Source: Pseudomonas fluorescens
GTDB lineage: Bacteria > Pseudomonadota > Gammaproteobacteria > Pseudomonadales > Pseudomonadaceae
Length of the DNA: 64,000 bases
Reading direction: 5' to 3'
Assembly (NCBI RefSeq): GCF_001307155.1
Contig: NZ_CP012830.1
Location: 62,001 to 126,000 of the forward strand
Shown here: one piece after another, positions 9,011-18,168 of the stretch
Position numbering within the stretch: the first letter of the stretch is position 1
How the letters are laid out: each line of letters begins with the position of its first letter
Notes under the pieces: model-generated
What the model saw: the letters and a program-made list of their open reading frames with translations, nothing else
The model's database searches: none
What the model was told of the DNA's origin: nothing
Made by a program: the position numbers and the translations under genes

Positions 9011-10405
9011 TCAAAAAAGCCGGTTGAGGCCGTCGTAGGCCGCTACCCGATAGGCTTCGGCCATGGTCGGGTAGTTGAACGTGGTGTTGACGAAGTACTT
9101 CAACGTGTTCTGTTCACCCGGCTGGTTCATGATCGCCTGACCGATGTGGACGATCTCCGATGCCTGGTAACCGAAGCAATGCACTCCGAGCACTTCCAGT
9201 GTCTCGCGGTGGAACAGGATCTTCAGCATGCCTTGCGGCTCGCCGGCAATCTGCGCACGCGCCATGCCCTTGAAGAACGCCTTGCCGACTTCGTACGGCA
9301 CTTTGGCCTGGGTCAGCTCTTGCTCGTTCTTGCCGATCGAGCTGATCTCCGGAATGGTGTAGATCCCGGTCGGTACGTCGTTGACGAAACGCCAGCTGTT
9401 GTTATCGACAATGCTGCCAGCAGCCGAACGCCCTTGGTCGTGGGCGGCACTGGCCAGGCTCGGCCAGCCAATTACGTCGCCTGCGCCGTAGATGTTCTGG
9501 ATGCAGGTGCGATAGTTCTGGTCAACTTCGATCTGGCCACGGCTGTTGACCTTCACGCCGATGTTTTCCAGACCCAACGCATCGGTATTACCGGTACGGC
9601 CGTTGCACCAGAGCAAGGCGTCGGCCTTGATCTTCTTGCCGGACTTGAGGTGCAGGATCACCCCGTTGTCCACGCCTTCAACGCGATCGTAATCTTCGTT
9701 GTGACGCACGGTGATGTTGTTGTTGCTGAAGTGGTAGCTCAGTGCCTGGGAGATTTCCGAGTCGAGGAAGCTCAGCAGCTGACCGCGGTTGTCCACCAGT
9801 TCGACCAGCACGCCCAGACCACTGAAGATCGACGCGTATTCGCAACCAATCACGCCGGCGCCGTAAACGATGAGTTTACGCGGGGTGTGGCCGAGGCTGA
9901 GGATGGTGTCGCTATCGTAGATACGCGGGTGGTGAAAATCGATGTCGGCCGGGCGATACGGACGCGAACCGGTGGCGATGATGATGTGCTTGGCCACCAG
10001 TTTTTCGACCACGCCGTTGGCGCAGACCACTTCGATGGTTTGCTCGTCAGCGAAGCTGCCGGTGCCGAAGAACAGGTCGACCCTATTGCGCGCGTAGTAA
10101 CCGGTGCGCGAGGCGACTTGTTTGGCAATGACTTTTTCGGCGCTTTTCAGTACGTCCGGAAACGAGAACCAGCGCGGCTCACCAATGGCCCGGAACATCG
10201 GGTTGGTGTTGAACTGCATGATCTGCCGGACCGAGTGACGCAAGGCCTTGGACGGGATAGTGCCAAGGTGGGTGCAGTTGCCGCCGACCTGGCGACGACT
10301 ATCGACCATCGCCACTTTGCGCCCTGCTTTGGCGGCGTTCATTGCCGCGCCTTCTCCCGCCGGGCCGGAACCCAACACCACCACGTCGTAGTTGTAGACA
10401 GCCAT
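9011..10405 (-). CDS. sthA: Soluble pyridine nucleotide transhydrogenase SthA
   Basis: This cytosolic FAD flavoprotein of 464 residues balances NADPH and NADH by direct hydride transfer. The N-terminal FAD site is [13 protein letters not shown]; an NAD(P) Rossmann motif occurs at [12 protein letters not shown]. The region homologous to the redox-active disulfide of lipoamide dehydrogenase reads [11 protein letters not shown], so the second cysteine is Thr, which separates SthA from the disulfide reductases. Length and motifs are full. It is transcribed alone, about 0.2 kb downstream of the end of apbE on the same strand. Confidence 0.96.
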   Translation of the reverse strand: MAVYNYDVVVLGSGPAGEGAAMNAAKAGRKVAMVDSRRQVGGNCTHLGTIPSKALRHSVRQIMQFNTNPMFRAIGEPRWFSFPDVLKSAEKVIAKQVASRTGYYARNRVDLFFGTGSFADEQTIEVVCANGVVEKLVAKHIIIATGSRPYRPADIDFHHPRIYDSDTILSLGHTPRKLIVYGAGVIGCEYASIFSGLGVLVELVDNRGQLLSFLDSEISQALSYHFSNNNITVRHNEDYDRVEGVDNGVILHLKSGKKIKADALLWCNGRTGNTDALGLENIGVKVNSRGQIEVDQNYRTCIQNIYGAGDVIGWPSLASAAHDQGRSAAGSIVDNNSWRFVNDVPTGIYTIPEISSIGKNEQELTQAKVPYEVGKAFFKGMARAQIAGEPQGMLKILFHRETLEVLGVHCFGYQASEIVHIGQAIMNQPGEQNTLKYFVNTTFNYPTMAEAYRVAAYDGLNRLF

Positions 10406-10615
10406 GCGTACTCCTCAGAACAGGCCGCGGCACCCCGTTGGCACCTGCGGCTAAATCATGCCGGTCTTGCGGCATGAAGGAACAATTTGGGGTCAGTCGA
10501 GAACCCGGACACAGTCTATAGAAGCGTCAACGCCGCGCACATTAACCCTTGGTCGCGTCGTAGGCTAGTTTTGCCTGCACTACAACGCCAACCGTGAGTG
10601 TCCATCACACCGTAT

Positions 10616-11632
10616 TTACTTGGCTTTTTCGGCACTCAGGCGGTCAAAAGCCTGACTGGTTCGCGTGACAAAGCCTGTATCGGCTCGAATCACAAAAAAT
10701 GCACCGATGTCATGTTTTTCGGCGTAGTCCCAACCGCGCTCGGGGCCAAGAATCAGCAACAGCGTCGATAAGCCATCGGCCATCAGCGTCGAAGGATTAA
10801 TCACCGTGACGGACGCCAGGGTATGAGTGATCGGCGCGCCGGTTCGGGCATCGAACGTGTGGGAATAGCGCCGGCCATCCTGCATGAAGTAATTGCGGTA
10901 GTCGCCTGAGGTCGAAACACCGTTGCCGTCCAGCGCGATCACCCGCTCGACAACCTGCTGGTCATCGCGCGGTTCCTCCAGTGCAATCTTCCAGGGCGAC
11001 CCGTCGAGTTTCTTGCCAACGGCCTTGAGTTCGCCGGTGGCATCGGCGATGAAGCTGTCGATACCCATTTCCTGCAACTTCGCAGCGATCCTGTCGACGG
11101 CGTACCCGGCGCCAATGCTGCCGAAGTCAACCTCGACCGGCGCGTCCTTGCATAGCTGATCGCCTTCAATCCGCAGATGCGTATAACCGACGCGTTGTCG
11201 GGCCAAAGCCAAGGCTTCGGCGCTTGGGATTTTTTCATCGCGCGATTGTGGGCCGAACCCCCAAAGGTTCAGCAGCGGCTCCACCGTCAGGTCGTAGGAA
11301 CCGGCGCTCGTCTCTGAGAGTTGTTCGCCCACCTTGACCAACTGCAAGACCGGCGCCGGCATTGGCTGACAGCTATTGGCCGGTAAACCATTGAATCGCT
11401 CGATGTCGGAATCACTGCGGTAGGTCGACAGCTGCCGGTCGATCTCGGCCAGAATCGACTCGACCTGTTTCTGCACCTCGACCGGCCCGGGAGTCCCCGG
11501 ATGGCGGATGTATTTGACCGAATACGTGCTGCCCATGGTCGGGCCGCCAAAGCTTTCCAGGGTGTCGCTGTTACCGCAGCCTGACAAGGCGCCAACAAGC
11601 ACCAAGAAAACACCCGATCGCCAGTTCAACAA
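10616..11632 (-). CDS. apbE: FAD:protein FMN transferase (ApbE lipoprotein)
   Basis: ApbE attaches FMN through a phosphoester bond to Ser/Thr of target flavoproteins such as NqrB/NqrC and RnfG/RnfD. The 338-residue precursor has a lipoprotein signal with lipobox LSGC, then GPTMGSTYSVKY, GVSTSGDYRNYF, the HTFDARTGAPI loop and MADGLSTLLLILG, all typical of the fold and its Mg site. I chose a TTG start at 11632 because GGAGG sits 8 bases upstream and the signal peptide then has normal length; an ATG at 11674 would add 14 odd residues. No flavoprotein substrate gene is adjacent, unlike the P. aeruginosa locus where nqr genes lie next to apbE (from memory). Confidence 0.9.
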   Translation of the reverse strand: MLNWRSGVFLVLVGALSGCGNSDTLESFGGPTMGSTYSVKYIRHPGTPGPVEVQKQVESILAEIDRQLSTYRSDSDIERFNGLPANSCQPMPAPVLQLVKVGEQLSETSAGSYDLTVEPLLNLWGFGPQSRDEKIPSAEALALARQRVGYTHLRIEGDQLCKDAPVEVDFGSIGAGYAVDRIAAKLQEMGIDSFIADATGELKAVGKKLDGSPWKIALEEPRDDQQVVERVIALDGNGVSTSGDYRNYFMQDGRRYSHTFDARTGAPITHTLASVTVINPSTLMADGLSTLLLILGPERGWDYAEKHDIGAFFVIRADTGFVTRTSQAFDRLSAEKAK

Positions 11633-11880
11633 CGCGCACTCCTCCCCAAAGAGTTCCCCCCGACAGAACGCCAAGGCCCGCCATTATGCGATAGAACTGC
11701 GGGAGAGGGCTGGCTCATGGCTATAACGTTTAAGCAGCACGCTAACTATTGGTTGCCTACCGTTCCTCTTACACATATCGTTACAAAACTGTTCGAGGCA
11801 CCGGCACAGACCAGACCCGTCAGTAAGGATGTTTCAAGACCAGGGATTTCTAATAAGACAGCCAAAGTGAGTAAGATCAA

Positions 11881-13182
11881 ATGGCCTCGACTACGGGCAA
11901 GGGCAAAGCGATATTTCGCGTTGTCAGCGGCAACTTCCTAGAGATGTTCGACTTCATGGTCTACGGCTTCTATGCCACGGCCATCGCCAAAACCTTCTTC
12001 CCTGCCGACAGTGCTTTCGCTTCCCTGATGTTGTCACTGGCCACCTTCGGTGCCGGCTTCCTCATGCGCCCACTCGGTGCAATTTTTCTCGGCGCCTACA
12101 TCGACCGTCACGGCCGTCGCAAAGGTTTGATCATCACCCTCGCGCTGATGGCTGCCGGCACCGTGTTGATTGCCTGTGTGCCGGGTTATGCGACCCTTGG
12201 TGTCGCTGCACCGCTGATCGTGCTGTTCGGCCGTTTGCTGCAAGGCTTCTCGGCCGGCGTGGAACTGGGCGGTGTGTCGGTTTACCTGGCAGAAATCTCG
12301 ACACCTGGCCGTAAGGGCTTTTTCGTCAGTTGGCAGTCCGCCAGCCAACAAGCAGCGGTGGTGTTTGCCGGTTTGCTGGGTGTGGGCCTCAACCACTGGC
12401 TGAGCCCCGAGCAAATGGGTGATTGGGGCTGGCGCGTGCCGTTCCTGGTCGGCTGCATGATCGTTCCGGCGATTTTCATCATTCGTCGTTCGCTGGAAGA
12501 AACCCCTGAATTCCAGGCGCGTAAACATCGCCCAAGTCTGAGAGACATCGTCCGCTCGATCAGTCAGAACTTCGGCATCGTGCTGGCCGGCATGGCGCTG
12601 GTGGTGATGACCACCGTGTCGTTCTACCTGATCACCGCCTACACCCCGACGTTCGGTAAAGCCGAGCTGCACCTGTCGGACTTCGACGCGTTGCTGGTCA
12701 CCGTGTGCATCGGCCTGTCGAACTTCTTCTGGCTGCCGGTGATGGGTGCGCTGTCCGACAAGATCGGCCGTAAACCGCTGCTGCTGGCGGCGACCATTCT
12801 GGCGATCCTGACGGCTTACCCGGCGCTGTCCTGGCTGGTCGCCAACCCGAGCTTCAGCCATCTGCTGATCGTCGAGTTGTGGTTGTCGTTCCTCTATGGC
12901 TCGTACAACGGCGCCATGGTGGTGGCCCTGACCGAAATCATGCCGATTGAAGTCCGCACCACCGGTTTCTCCCTGGCTTACAGCCTGGCGACTGCAACCT
13001 TTGGCGGCTTCACCCCGGCGGCCTGTACTTACCTGATCCACGTGCTGGACAACAAGGCCGCACCGGGTATCTGGTTGAGCGGCGCAGCGGTACTTGGCTT
13101 GATCGCAACGCTGGTGCTGTTCCGTGGCAACCGGCATGAACTGCGCACCGCGCAGGCTGCTGTGGTCGGCGGCACCCGCTAA
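11881..13182 (+). CDS. MFS transporter, metabolite:H+ symporter type (citrate/tricarballylate-like)
   Basis: This 433-residue, 12-TM carrier begins [21 protein letters not shown], the hallmark opening of the metabolite:H+ symporter (MHS) family. The loop 2–3 motif is [12 protein letters not shown] and the repeat-two counterpart is SDKIGRKP. Its closest look is to citrate-proton symporter CitA and tricarballylate permease TcuC, so a di/tricarboxylate is the likely substrate. No tcuAB or regulator gene is beside it. The ATG at 11881 has only a weak purine stretch upstream. A REP pair follows. Confidence 0.85.
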   Translation: MASTTGKGKAIFRVVSGNFLEMFDFMVYGFYATAIAKTFFPADSAFASLMLSLATFGAGFLMRPLGAIFLGAYIDRHGRRKGLIITLALMAAGTVLIACVPGYATLGVAAPLIVLFGRLLQGFSAGVELGGVSVYLAEISTPGRKGFFVSWQSASQQAAVVFAGLLGVGLNHWLSPEQMGDWGWRVPFLVGCMIVPAIFIIRRSLEETPEFQARKHRPSLRDIVRSISQNFGIVLAGMALVVMTTVSFYLITAYTPTFGKAELHLSDFDALLVTVCIGLSNFFWLPVMGALSDKIGRKPLLLAATILAILTAYPALSWLVANPSFSHLLIVELWLSFLYGSYNGAMVVALTEIMPIEVRTTGFSLAYSLATATFGGFTPAACTYLIHVLDNKAAPGIWLSGAAVLGLIATLVLFRGNRHELRTAQAAVVGGTR

Positions 13183-13189
13183 ATCGCAT

Positions 13190-13282
13190 CGCTGGCAAGC
13201 CATGCTCCTACAGGATTTCGGTCAGATTCTGAATCTGTGACCGACACAAGACCTGTAGGGGCAAGGCTTGCCCGCGAAGAGC
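13190..13282. repeat. REP doublet (REPIN)
   Basis: An imperfect CGCTGGCAAGC…GCTCCTACAGG unit and its inverted partner CCTGTAGGGGCAAGGCTTGC face each other around about 40 bases. It fills the gap between the convergent MFS and outer-membrane factor genes. Confidence 0.8.
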
Positions 13283-13301
13283 CGCGCCAGAACGCCACAG
13301 A

Positions 13302-14741
13302 TTATCGGTTCGCCATTTTCACCGACTGACTCCAGCCCCCGCCCAGCGCCTTATACAAGTCCACCTGATTGATCTCCCGCGCCAGCTCCATTTGCGTCAG
13401 CTTCTGCTGCGCGTCGAATAACGAACGCTGCGCGTCCATCGTCGAAAAGTAGCTGTCCATCCCCGCCTCGAAACGCAATCGGGATTGTCGGTAGGCTGCT
13501 TGATAATCCGCCACCAGACGCTTCTGATAGTCGACCTGGGTAAGCATCTCCTGGCGGGCGTTGAGGGCATTGGCGGCTTCGCGGAAAGCGTTCTGCACCG
13601 TGGCTTCATACGCCGCCGTCTGCCCATTGAACCGCGCATGGCTGGCGTCCACCTGCGCCTTTCGCGCACCGCCGTCGATCAGGGTCAACGACCCCGCCAG
13701 AGCCACCGACCAGAACTCGGCCGGCGCACTCAACAATCGCGAAAAGTCACCGGTCAGGCCGCCTACTGCCGAGGTCAGCGAAAAGGTCGGGAAATAAGCG
13801 CTGCGGGCTGCGCCGATGTCCGCATTGGTAGCTCGCAACAAGGCTTCGGCGGCCATGATGTCGGGCCGCCGCGCAACCAGTGACGACGGCAACCCGGCGG
13901 GCACATCGGCGGTTGCCAACTGCTCACCCAGCACGCCAGTGGGCAACAACCCAACCGGCACCGGCTGCCCGACCAACACCTGCAGCGCATTCATGTTCTG
14001 CGCCACCTGCATGCGGTACGTGTTGATCTGAACCGCCGCCGTGTTGGTTTGCGCATCCGCCTGGTGAACATCGATTTGAGCACTGGAGCCCAGGTTGTAG
14101 CTCTTGCGCAACAACTCACCGTAGTGGTCCTGGGACTTGTAGGTGTTTTGTGCGAGGTCGAGCAGATTCTGATTGGCCTTGAGGCTAAGCCAGGTGCTGG
14201 CCACTTCACCGATCAACGCCAGGCGAGCCGTCTGATAGTCCGCCTCGGTCGCCTCGAAGCGTGCGCCTGCGGCGTTTCGCTGACTGCGGATGCGCCCGAA
14301 CAGGTCCAACTCGTAAGACGTGAAGCCACCGCTGGCCTGAAAGGTGTTGGACGTGCTGCCTGAACTGACGCCGCCTCCCTGCGTCCTGACCTGTGACGGA
14401 AACTTGCTGCGGCCGGCGTAGGTGTTGAGTCCGATGGAGGGAAACAGCCCGGATTCGGCACCGGCGTACCCTGCCCTCGCCTCCTCGACGCCCGCCTCGA
14501 ACTGACGCAGGCTGCGATTGTTCTTCAAGGACAGGTCGATCAGCTGGCGCAGTCGGTCATCGAGCACGAAGCCGTGCCAATCCTTGTCGAACGCCTGCTT
14601 GGCGCTGCAACAGTCACTGGCCGAACTGGCTGGCCATTGCTGATCGATCGGTGCCTCCGGTTTCTCGTATTTGGGTTCCAGAGAACAACCGCCGAGCAAT
14701 AACAGCGACATGAAACATGAGGTGGATAAGCGTCTGTTCAT
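13302..14741 (-). CDS. NodT/OprM-type outer-membrane channel lipoprotein
   Basis: This 479-residue TolC-family outer-membrane factor has a lipoprotein signal with lipobox LLGGC, then two repeats of the outer-membrane efflux (OEP) domain with long periplasmic helices and motifs such as GGFTSYELDLFGRIR and LVARRPDIMAAEALLRATNADIGAARSAYFP, the latter given here only in outline. It should form the trimeric outer-membrane exit duct. It is the last gene of a four-gene minus-strand operon, following the glycosyltransferase with 9 bases between stop and ATG; a GTG at 14750 is an alternative start. With an HlyD adaptor in the same operon but no pump, I infer it exports the glycosyltransferase product. 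Confidence 0.9.
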   Translation of the reverse strand: MNRRLSTSCFMSLLLLGGCSLEPKYEKPEAPIDQQWPASSASDCCSAKQAFDKDWHGFVLDDRLRQLIDLSLKNNRSLRQFEAGVEEARAGYAGAESGLFPSIGLNTYAGRSKFPSQVRTQGGGVSSGSTSNTFQASGGFTSYELDLFGRIRSQRNAAGARFEATEADYQTARLALIGEVASTWLSLKANQNLLDLAQNTYKSQDHYGELLRKSYNLGSSAQIDVHQADAQTNTAAVQINTYRMQVAQNMNALQVLVGQPVPVGLLPTGVLGEQLATADVPAGLPSSLVARRPDIMAAEALLRATNADIGAARSAYFPTFSLTSAVGGLTGDFSRLLSAPAEFWSVALAGSLTLIDGGARKAQVDASHARFNGQTAAYEATVQNAFREAANALNARQEMLTQVDYQKRLVADYQAAYRQSRLRFEAGMDSYFSTMDAQRSLFDAQQKLTQMELAREINQVDLYKALGGGWSQSVKMANR

Positions 14742-14750
14742 GAGGCGCAC

Positions 14751-16901
14751 CTACAAACGTTGGCCGAGCAAGGCTCGTAACGGAGTGAGAAGGAAAGCCC
14801 AAAGACCTGAGCGGGTGGTGCTGATTTGCGGCAGTGGTTGCTGACGCGAACGGAAGCTGATCGGGCGTAAACCAGGCAGTGAGCTGTAGGACGGCGCCTT
14901 GACCGGCCGCCGCGAACGCGGCGCCGTGCGCTTTTCGCCGAGCAACGAACGCCGCAACAAGGTGCCGAAAGCCAGGCCTGGCTCAGCCTTGCCGACCACG
15001 TTGATCGGCGCCTCACTGAACAGCCGCGCGATCAGCCGGCGCCGAAGCGTTTCGTCAAGGTCGATGAACTTCAAGCCCAAACGGTCCTCGCCGTGATGAC
15101 GCATGACCTCGATATCCAGCCAGCCGAGCTTATTGATCCACACCTGCCCCCGCAGCCCGGGCTTGATCAATGACGCAACGGCACAGGAAATGGAGGCGCC
15201 ACTCAGCGAAATATCCACCAGTTGGCCCGCCAGGGTTTTGCCGGCGAAGCGCAACCCACTGGGTTTATCGAAAGGAAAGCGCTCTTCGCCGTGCAAGCGC
15301 GGCCGGTCAACACACGCCACCAGGGTGGCCAGGTTGTAGATCAGCGCGACCACCGTCCAGCACAGGTTGAACAGCATATTGCCGTCGAACGCAGCCGCGT
15401 TGCTGATGGTGATGTAAGCGCCTATTTGCGAGAACAGTGTCAGCGCAAAAAAGAACCCGAACAACTTCCAGTGGACCGTTGTGCGTGAACGATCCAGGCC
15501 CTTTGCCGTGACCTTGAAGGGTCGCCCGAACGGCCGGACCATGGCGCTGATGATCGTCGCTGTCACCGCCAGTGAGGCGACGATTTGGGTGACCTCGGTA
15601 AAAATCGGCAAGGTACGCCGGTCAGTGACCCACGTCCCGTAGCCCCAGAATGCAATCAACGCCGGCATGCCGAAGGCCATGAAATCCGCCGGATGGGCGT
15701 AGAACCCGGCAATACCGAAATACCAATACAACACCGGCGACACCAGCATCATCAGAATGAATGGCTTGGAGAACCAGTGCATCAAGCCATGCACGAAGTG
15801 CAACCGTTCATTGAGTGAGTAGCCACGACCGCGCAAGGGGCCCTCTTTGAGCAGCGCGACCTGGATCGTCCCCAGGCACCAGCGCCCACGCTGATTGATG
15901 TACTCGGTCAACCCCTCGGCGGACAAACCGATCGACAGTCGTTCATTCAACCAGCGGGTGACGTAGCCTTTTTGCTGCAGACGGCAGCTGGTGTAGATGT
16001 CTTCGCAGACCGAACCCGTCGGAAAGCCACCCATTTCAGTGATCAGATCACGCCGCACAACAAACGAAGTGCCCACGCAAAACGCGGTATCCCAACCATC
16101 CTTGGCCGGCTGGTAGACGTCGAAGAACACTCGCTGCTCATCGACCCAGCAGCTGGATGAACCGAGGTTGTGCTGAATCGGATCGGGGTTGTAGTAGAAC
16201 TGCGGCGTCTGCACCAGGCCGACCTTGGGATCGTCGAACAATCCCAGGGTGCGCATCAGGATCGGCTGCTGCGGGGCGAAGTCGGCGTCGAGCACCAGTA
16301 TGTACGGCGCATTGCTGCTGGCCGCCGACAGACGCAGGCCGTTGTTCAGGTTACCGGCCTTGGCGTGGGAATTGTCGGGACGTCGGGCGTATTGCACACC
16401 GACCTCGGCGCAATAGTCGCGCAACCAGTCGCGGCGGGTATCGTCGAGCACCCAGATGGTCACGTTGGGGTAGTCGATCGCCTGGGCGGCGATGATGGTT
16501 TTTTCCAGGATATCCAGGCCTTCGTTGTAGGTGGCGATAAACACATCCACCGCCGGCACCGAGCGGCCCTGGGCACGCAAGCGTTGCTCCCCGGCATCGG
16601 CACTGGCGTGGTGATCCGAGCGACAGAGCAGGACGATGATCGAAAACAGCGTGTAACCGATCGCCAGCATTTCGAAAAACAGGAACGCGTAAGCCCAGAC
16701 CGAGGCAAATCCTGCGTGTCCATCGGGCAAGGTGTCGCGAATCCGCCAGGCCACGTAATTGATCAACAACAGCGCGGTCAAGGCTCCGAAACCGGCACGT
16801 GCCATCCATTGATCACGGTGCGTCAGGCAGGTGAACAGAATCACCGCGACCACGGTCCAGAAATTGATTTGCACAAGTTGCAGCGTGTCCAGTGCCTGCA
16901 T
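14751..16901 (-). CDS. BcsA-like family 2 glycosyltransferase with PilZ domain
   Basis: This 716-residue inner-membrane processive glycosyltransferase has N-terminal TMs (about 13–92), a cytoplasmic GT2 domain and further TMs (about 380–530). Catalytic motifs are DD at 153–154, DAD at 205–207, CED at 299–301 (the TED position) and QRGRW at 337–341. FKVTAKG at 462–468 matches the FxVTxK gating loop of cellulose synthases. A PilZ domain follows with D-I-S-L-S-G at 563–568, but no R-x3-R arm is evident before it. The C-terminal about 80 residues are basic and unusual. I chose the ATG at 16901, two bases after the previous stop, because GAGG precedes it. The polymer made is unknown; HlyD and OMF neighbours suggest direct export. 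Confidence 0.9.
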   Translation of the reverse strand: MQALDTLQLVQINFWTVVAVILFTCLTHRDQWMARAGFGALTALLLINYVAWRIRDTLPDGHAGFASVWAYAFLFFEMLAIGYTLFSIIVLLCRSDHHASADAGEQRLRAQGRSVPAVDVFIATYNEGLDILEKTIIAAQAIDYPNVTIWVLDDTRRDWLRDYCAEVGVQYARRPDNSHAKAGNLNNGLRLSAASSNAPYILVLDADFAPQQPILMRTLGLFDDPKVGLVQTPQFYYNPDPIQHNLGSSSCWVDEQRVFFDVYQPAKDGWDTAFCVGTSFVVRRDLITEMGGFPTGSVCEDIYTSCRLQQKGYVTRWLNERLSIGLSAEGLTEYINQRGRWCLGTIQVALLKEGPLRGRGYSLNERLHFVHGLMHWFSKPFILMMLVSPVLYWYFGIAGFYAHPADFMAFGMPALIAFWGYGTWVTDRRTLPIFTEVTQIVASLAVTATIISAMVRPFGRPFKVTAKGLDRSRTTVHWKLFGFFFALTLFSQIGAYITISNAAAFDGNMLFNLCWTVVALIYNLATLVACVDRPRLHGEERFPFDKPSGLRFAGKTLAGQLVDISLSGASISCAVASLIKPGLRGQVWINKLGWLDIEVMRHHGEDRLGLKFIDLDETLRRRLIARLFSEAPINVVGKAEPGLAFGTLLRRSLLGEKRTAPRSRRPVKAPSYSSLPGLRPISFRSRQQPLPQISTTRSGLWAFLLTPLRALLGQRL

Positions 16902-16902
16902 G

Positions 16903-18168
16903 TCAGTCAGCCTCTTGAAAACCGGTAAAGGGGTTGATGCCGGTAGCAGCGATCGCGGCCCATGCTGTAGCGCCCAAGTGAGGCAGGTGGTAATAGAAAA
17001 AGTCGTTGGTTGTTGAGTCCGGGCCGATCGCCAACCCGGTACTGATACGCGGTGCGGGTGTTGCAAACAGCCAGCCATTGCCGGCCTGTTGGGCCAGCAA
17101 CACATTCCACAACGGCTGCGCCTTTTCCTTCATACCGCTCAAGCTCGCCACGGCGGCGGTTTGCGCGGTGCCTTCGGTCCATAAACCGTCCGGGTCGCGG
17201 TTGAAGCCATACCCGGCACCCGAGCGGTGCGCCTGATCGATAAACGTGAAGACACGCCGCCAGTCCGCAGGAGGATCACTCAAGGCGATCAAGGGCCAGA
17301 TCTGCGCGTCCAGTCCTGAACGCTGGCGATCCGAGGTTCGACCATCCTTCCCGGTACCAATCAGAAAGCGCCCTTCCCCGGCGTCCCACTGACTCGACAC
17401 GAATTGCCGGGCAATCTGCGCCTGGTGCGCCGAGCCCGGGTCGGGCGCAGCCGTGTTGAGTGCCGACCAGGCTGCCGCCAGGTCGACGTTATGTTCGGTG
17501 GACTTCCAGGTCTGCTGGATCTGCTTGGGGAAATACCCGTAGTAACCGCCGCTGAAACCCTCGGGGGCCTGTCCGTCATAAGTGTTTTTCCCGGACCACT
17601 GCAACACTTTGCGAGCGGCCTCCAGGTAAGAGGAATCACCGCTCTGGCGCAACGCCTCCAACAACGCCAACGCGGCCCAGGCCTGATTGCCGGTGGCACT
17701 GCTGACCTGATAGGCGTCCTGATTCCAGGCATTGCGCTCTACGCTCCAATAACCCGGCAGGCGCATCGACGACGAACCCACCGGGCCTGCCGCGTAGGCG
17801 TTGCGCAAGCGTCCATCCTGATATTCCGGGTCGTGGGTCGTGGCGAAGGCCAGCGCATCGGCAATCCGTCGCGCCGACTCGGCTTTACCACAGGCAAACA
17901 AGGCGATGCTGGCCAAGGCGTTGTCGTAGGTGAACGCAACCCCACGCAACGCCTGGATTGGCGCCGGCTGACCGTCCAGCGGCGGGTAACTGGCCAGCAA
18001 CACCGGCCCCGCCGCTTGCGATTGCACCGCGTGATCCAGCGCTGCACACGTCATCGCCGCCAGTTGCGGCCTGGCTTGCGCTGCCAGCGCAGATCCGCCG
18101 CTGCTCATCAGCATCACCCCGATCAGGCCCGGCAGCCACGGCCATTGCACAACGTTGCGCGGACTCAT
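16903..18168 (-). CDS. Exported protein with six-hairpin glycosidase-like repeats
   Basis: This 421-residue protein has a clear Sec signal (residues 1–34, ending SALAA). The mature part shows repeating helical hairpins with aromatic-rich motifs (AWAALALLEAL, NVDLAAAWSAL, LGATAWAAIAATG), the pattern of (alpha/alpha) barrel glycosidases and lyases. I do not recognise a named family and cannot assign catalytic residues. By position it corresponds to BcsZ (a GH8 endoglucanase) or AlgL in other exopolysaccharide operons, so polymer trimming or clearance in the periplasm is a reasonable inference. Its ATG overlaps the HlyD stop by one base, indicating tight coupling. Confidence 0.75.
   Translation of the reverse strand: MSPRNVVQWPWLPGLIGVMLMSSGGSALAAQARPQLAAMTCAALDHAVQSQAAGPVLLASYPPLDGQPAPIQALRGVAFTYDNALASIALFACGKAESARRIADALAFATTHDPEYQDGRLRNAYAAGPVGSSSMRLPGYWSVERNAWNQDAYQVSSATGNQAWAALALLEALRQSGDSSYLEAARKVLQWSGKNTYDGQAPEGFSGGYYGYFPKQIQQTWKSTEHNVDLAAAWSALNTAAPDPGSAHQAQIARQFVSSQWDAGEGRFLIGTGKDGRTSDRQRSGLDAQIWPLIALSDPPADWRRVFTFIDQAHRSGAGYGFNRDPDGLWTEGTAQTAAVASLSGMKEKAQPLWNVLLAQQAGNGWLFATPAPRISTGLAIGPDSTTNDFFYYHLPHLGATAWAAIAATGINPFTGFQEAD

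Noticed and set aside
11717..11941. A 74-codon ORF just before the MFS gene.
   Set aside because: It overlaps the MFS start in another frame, has no ribosome site and no family likeness; the MFS protein is clearly real.
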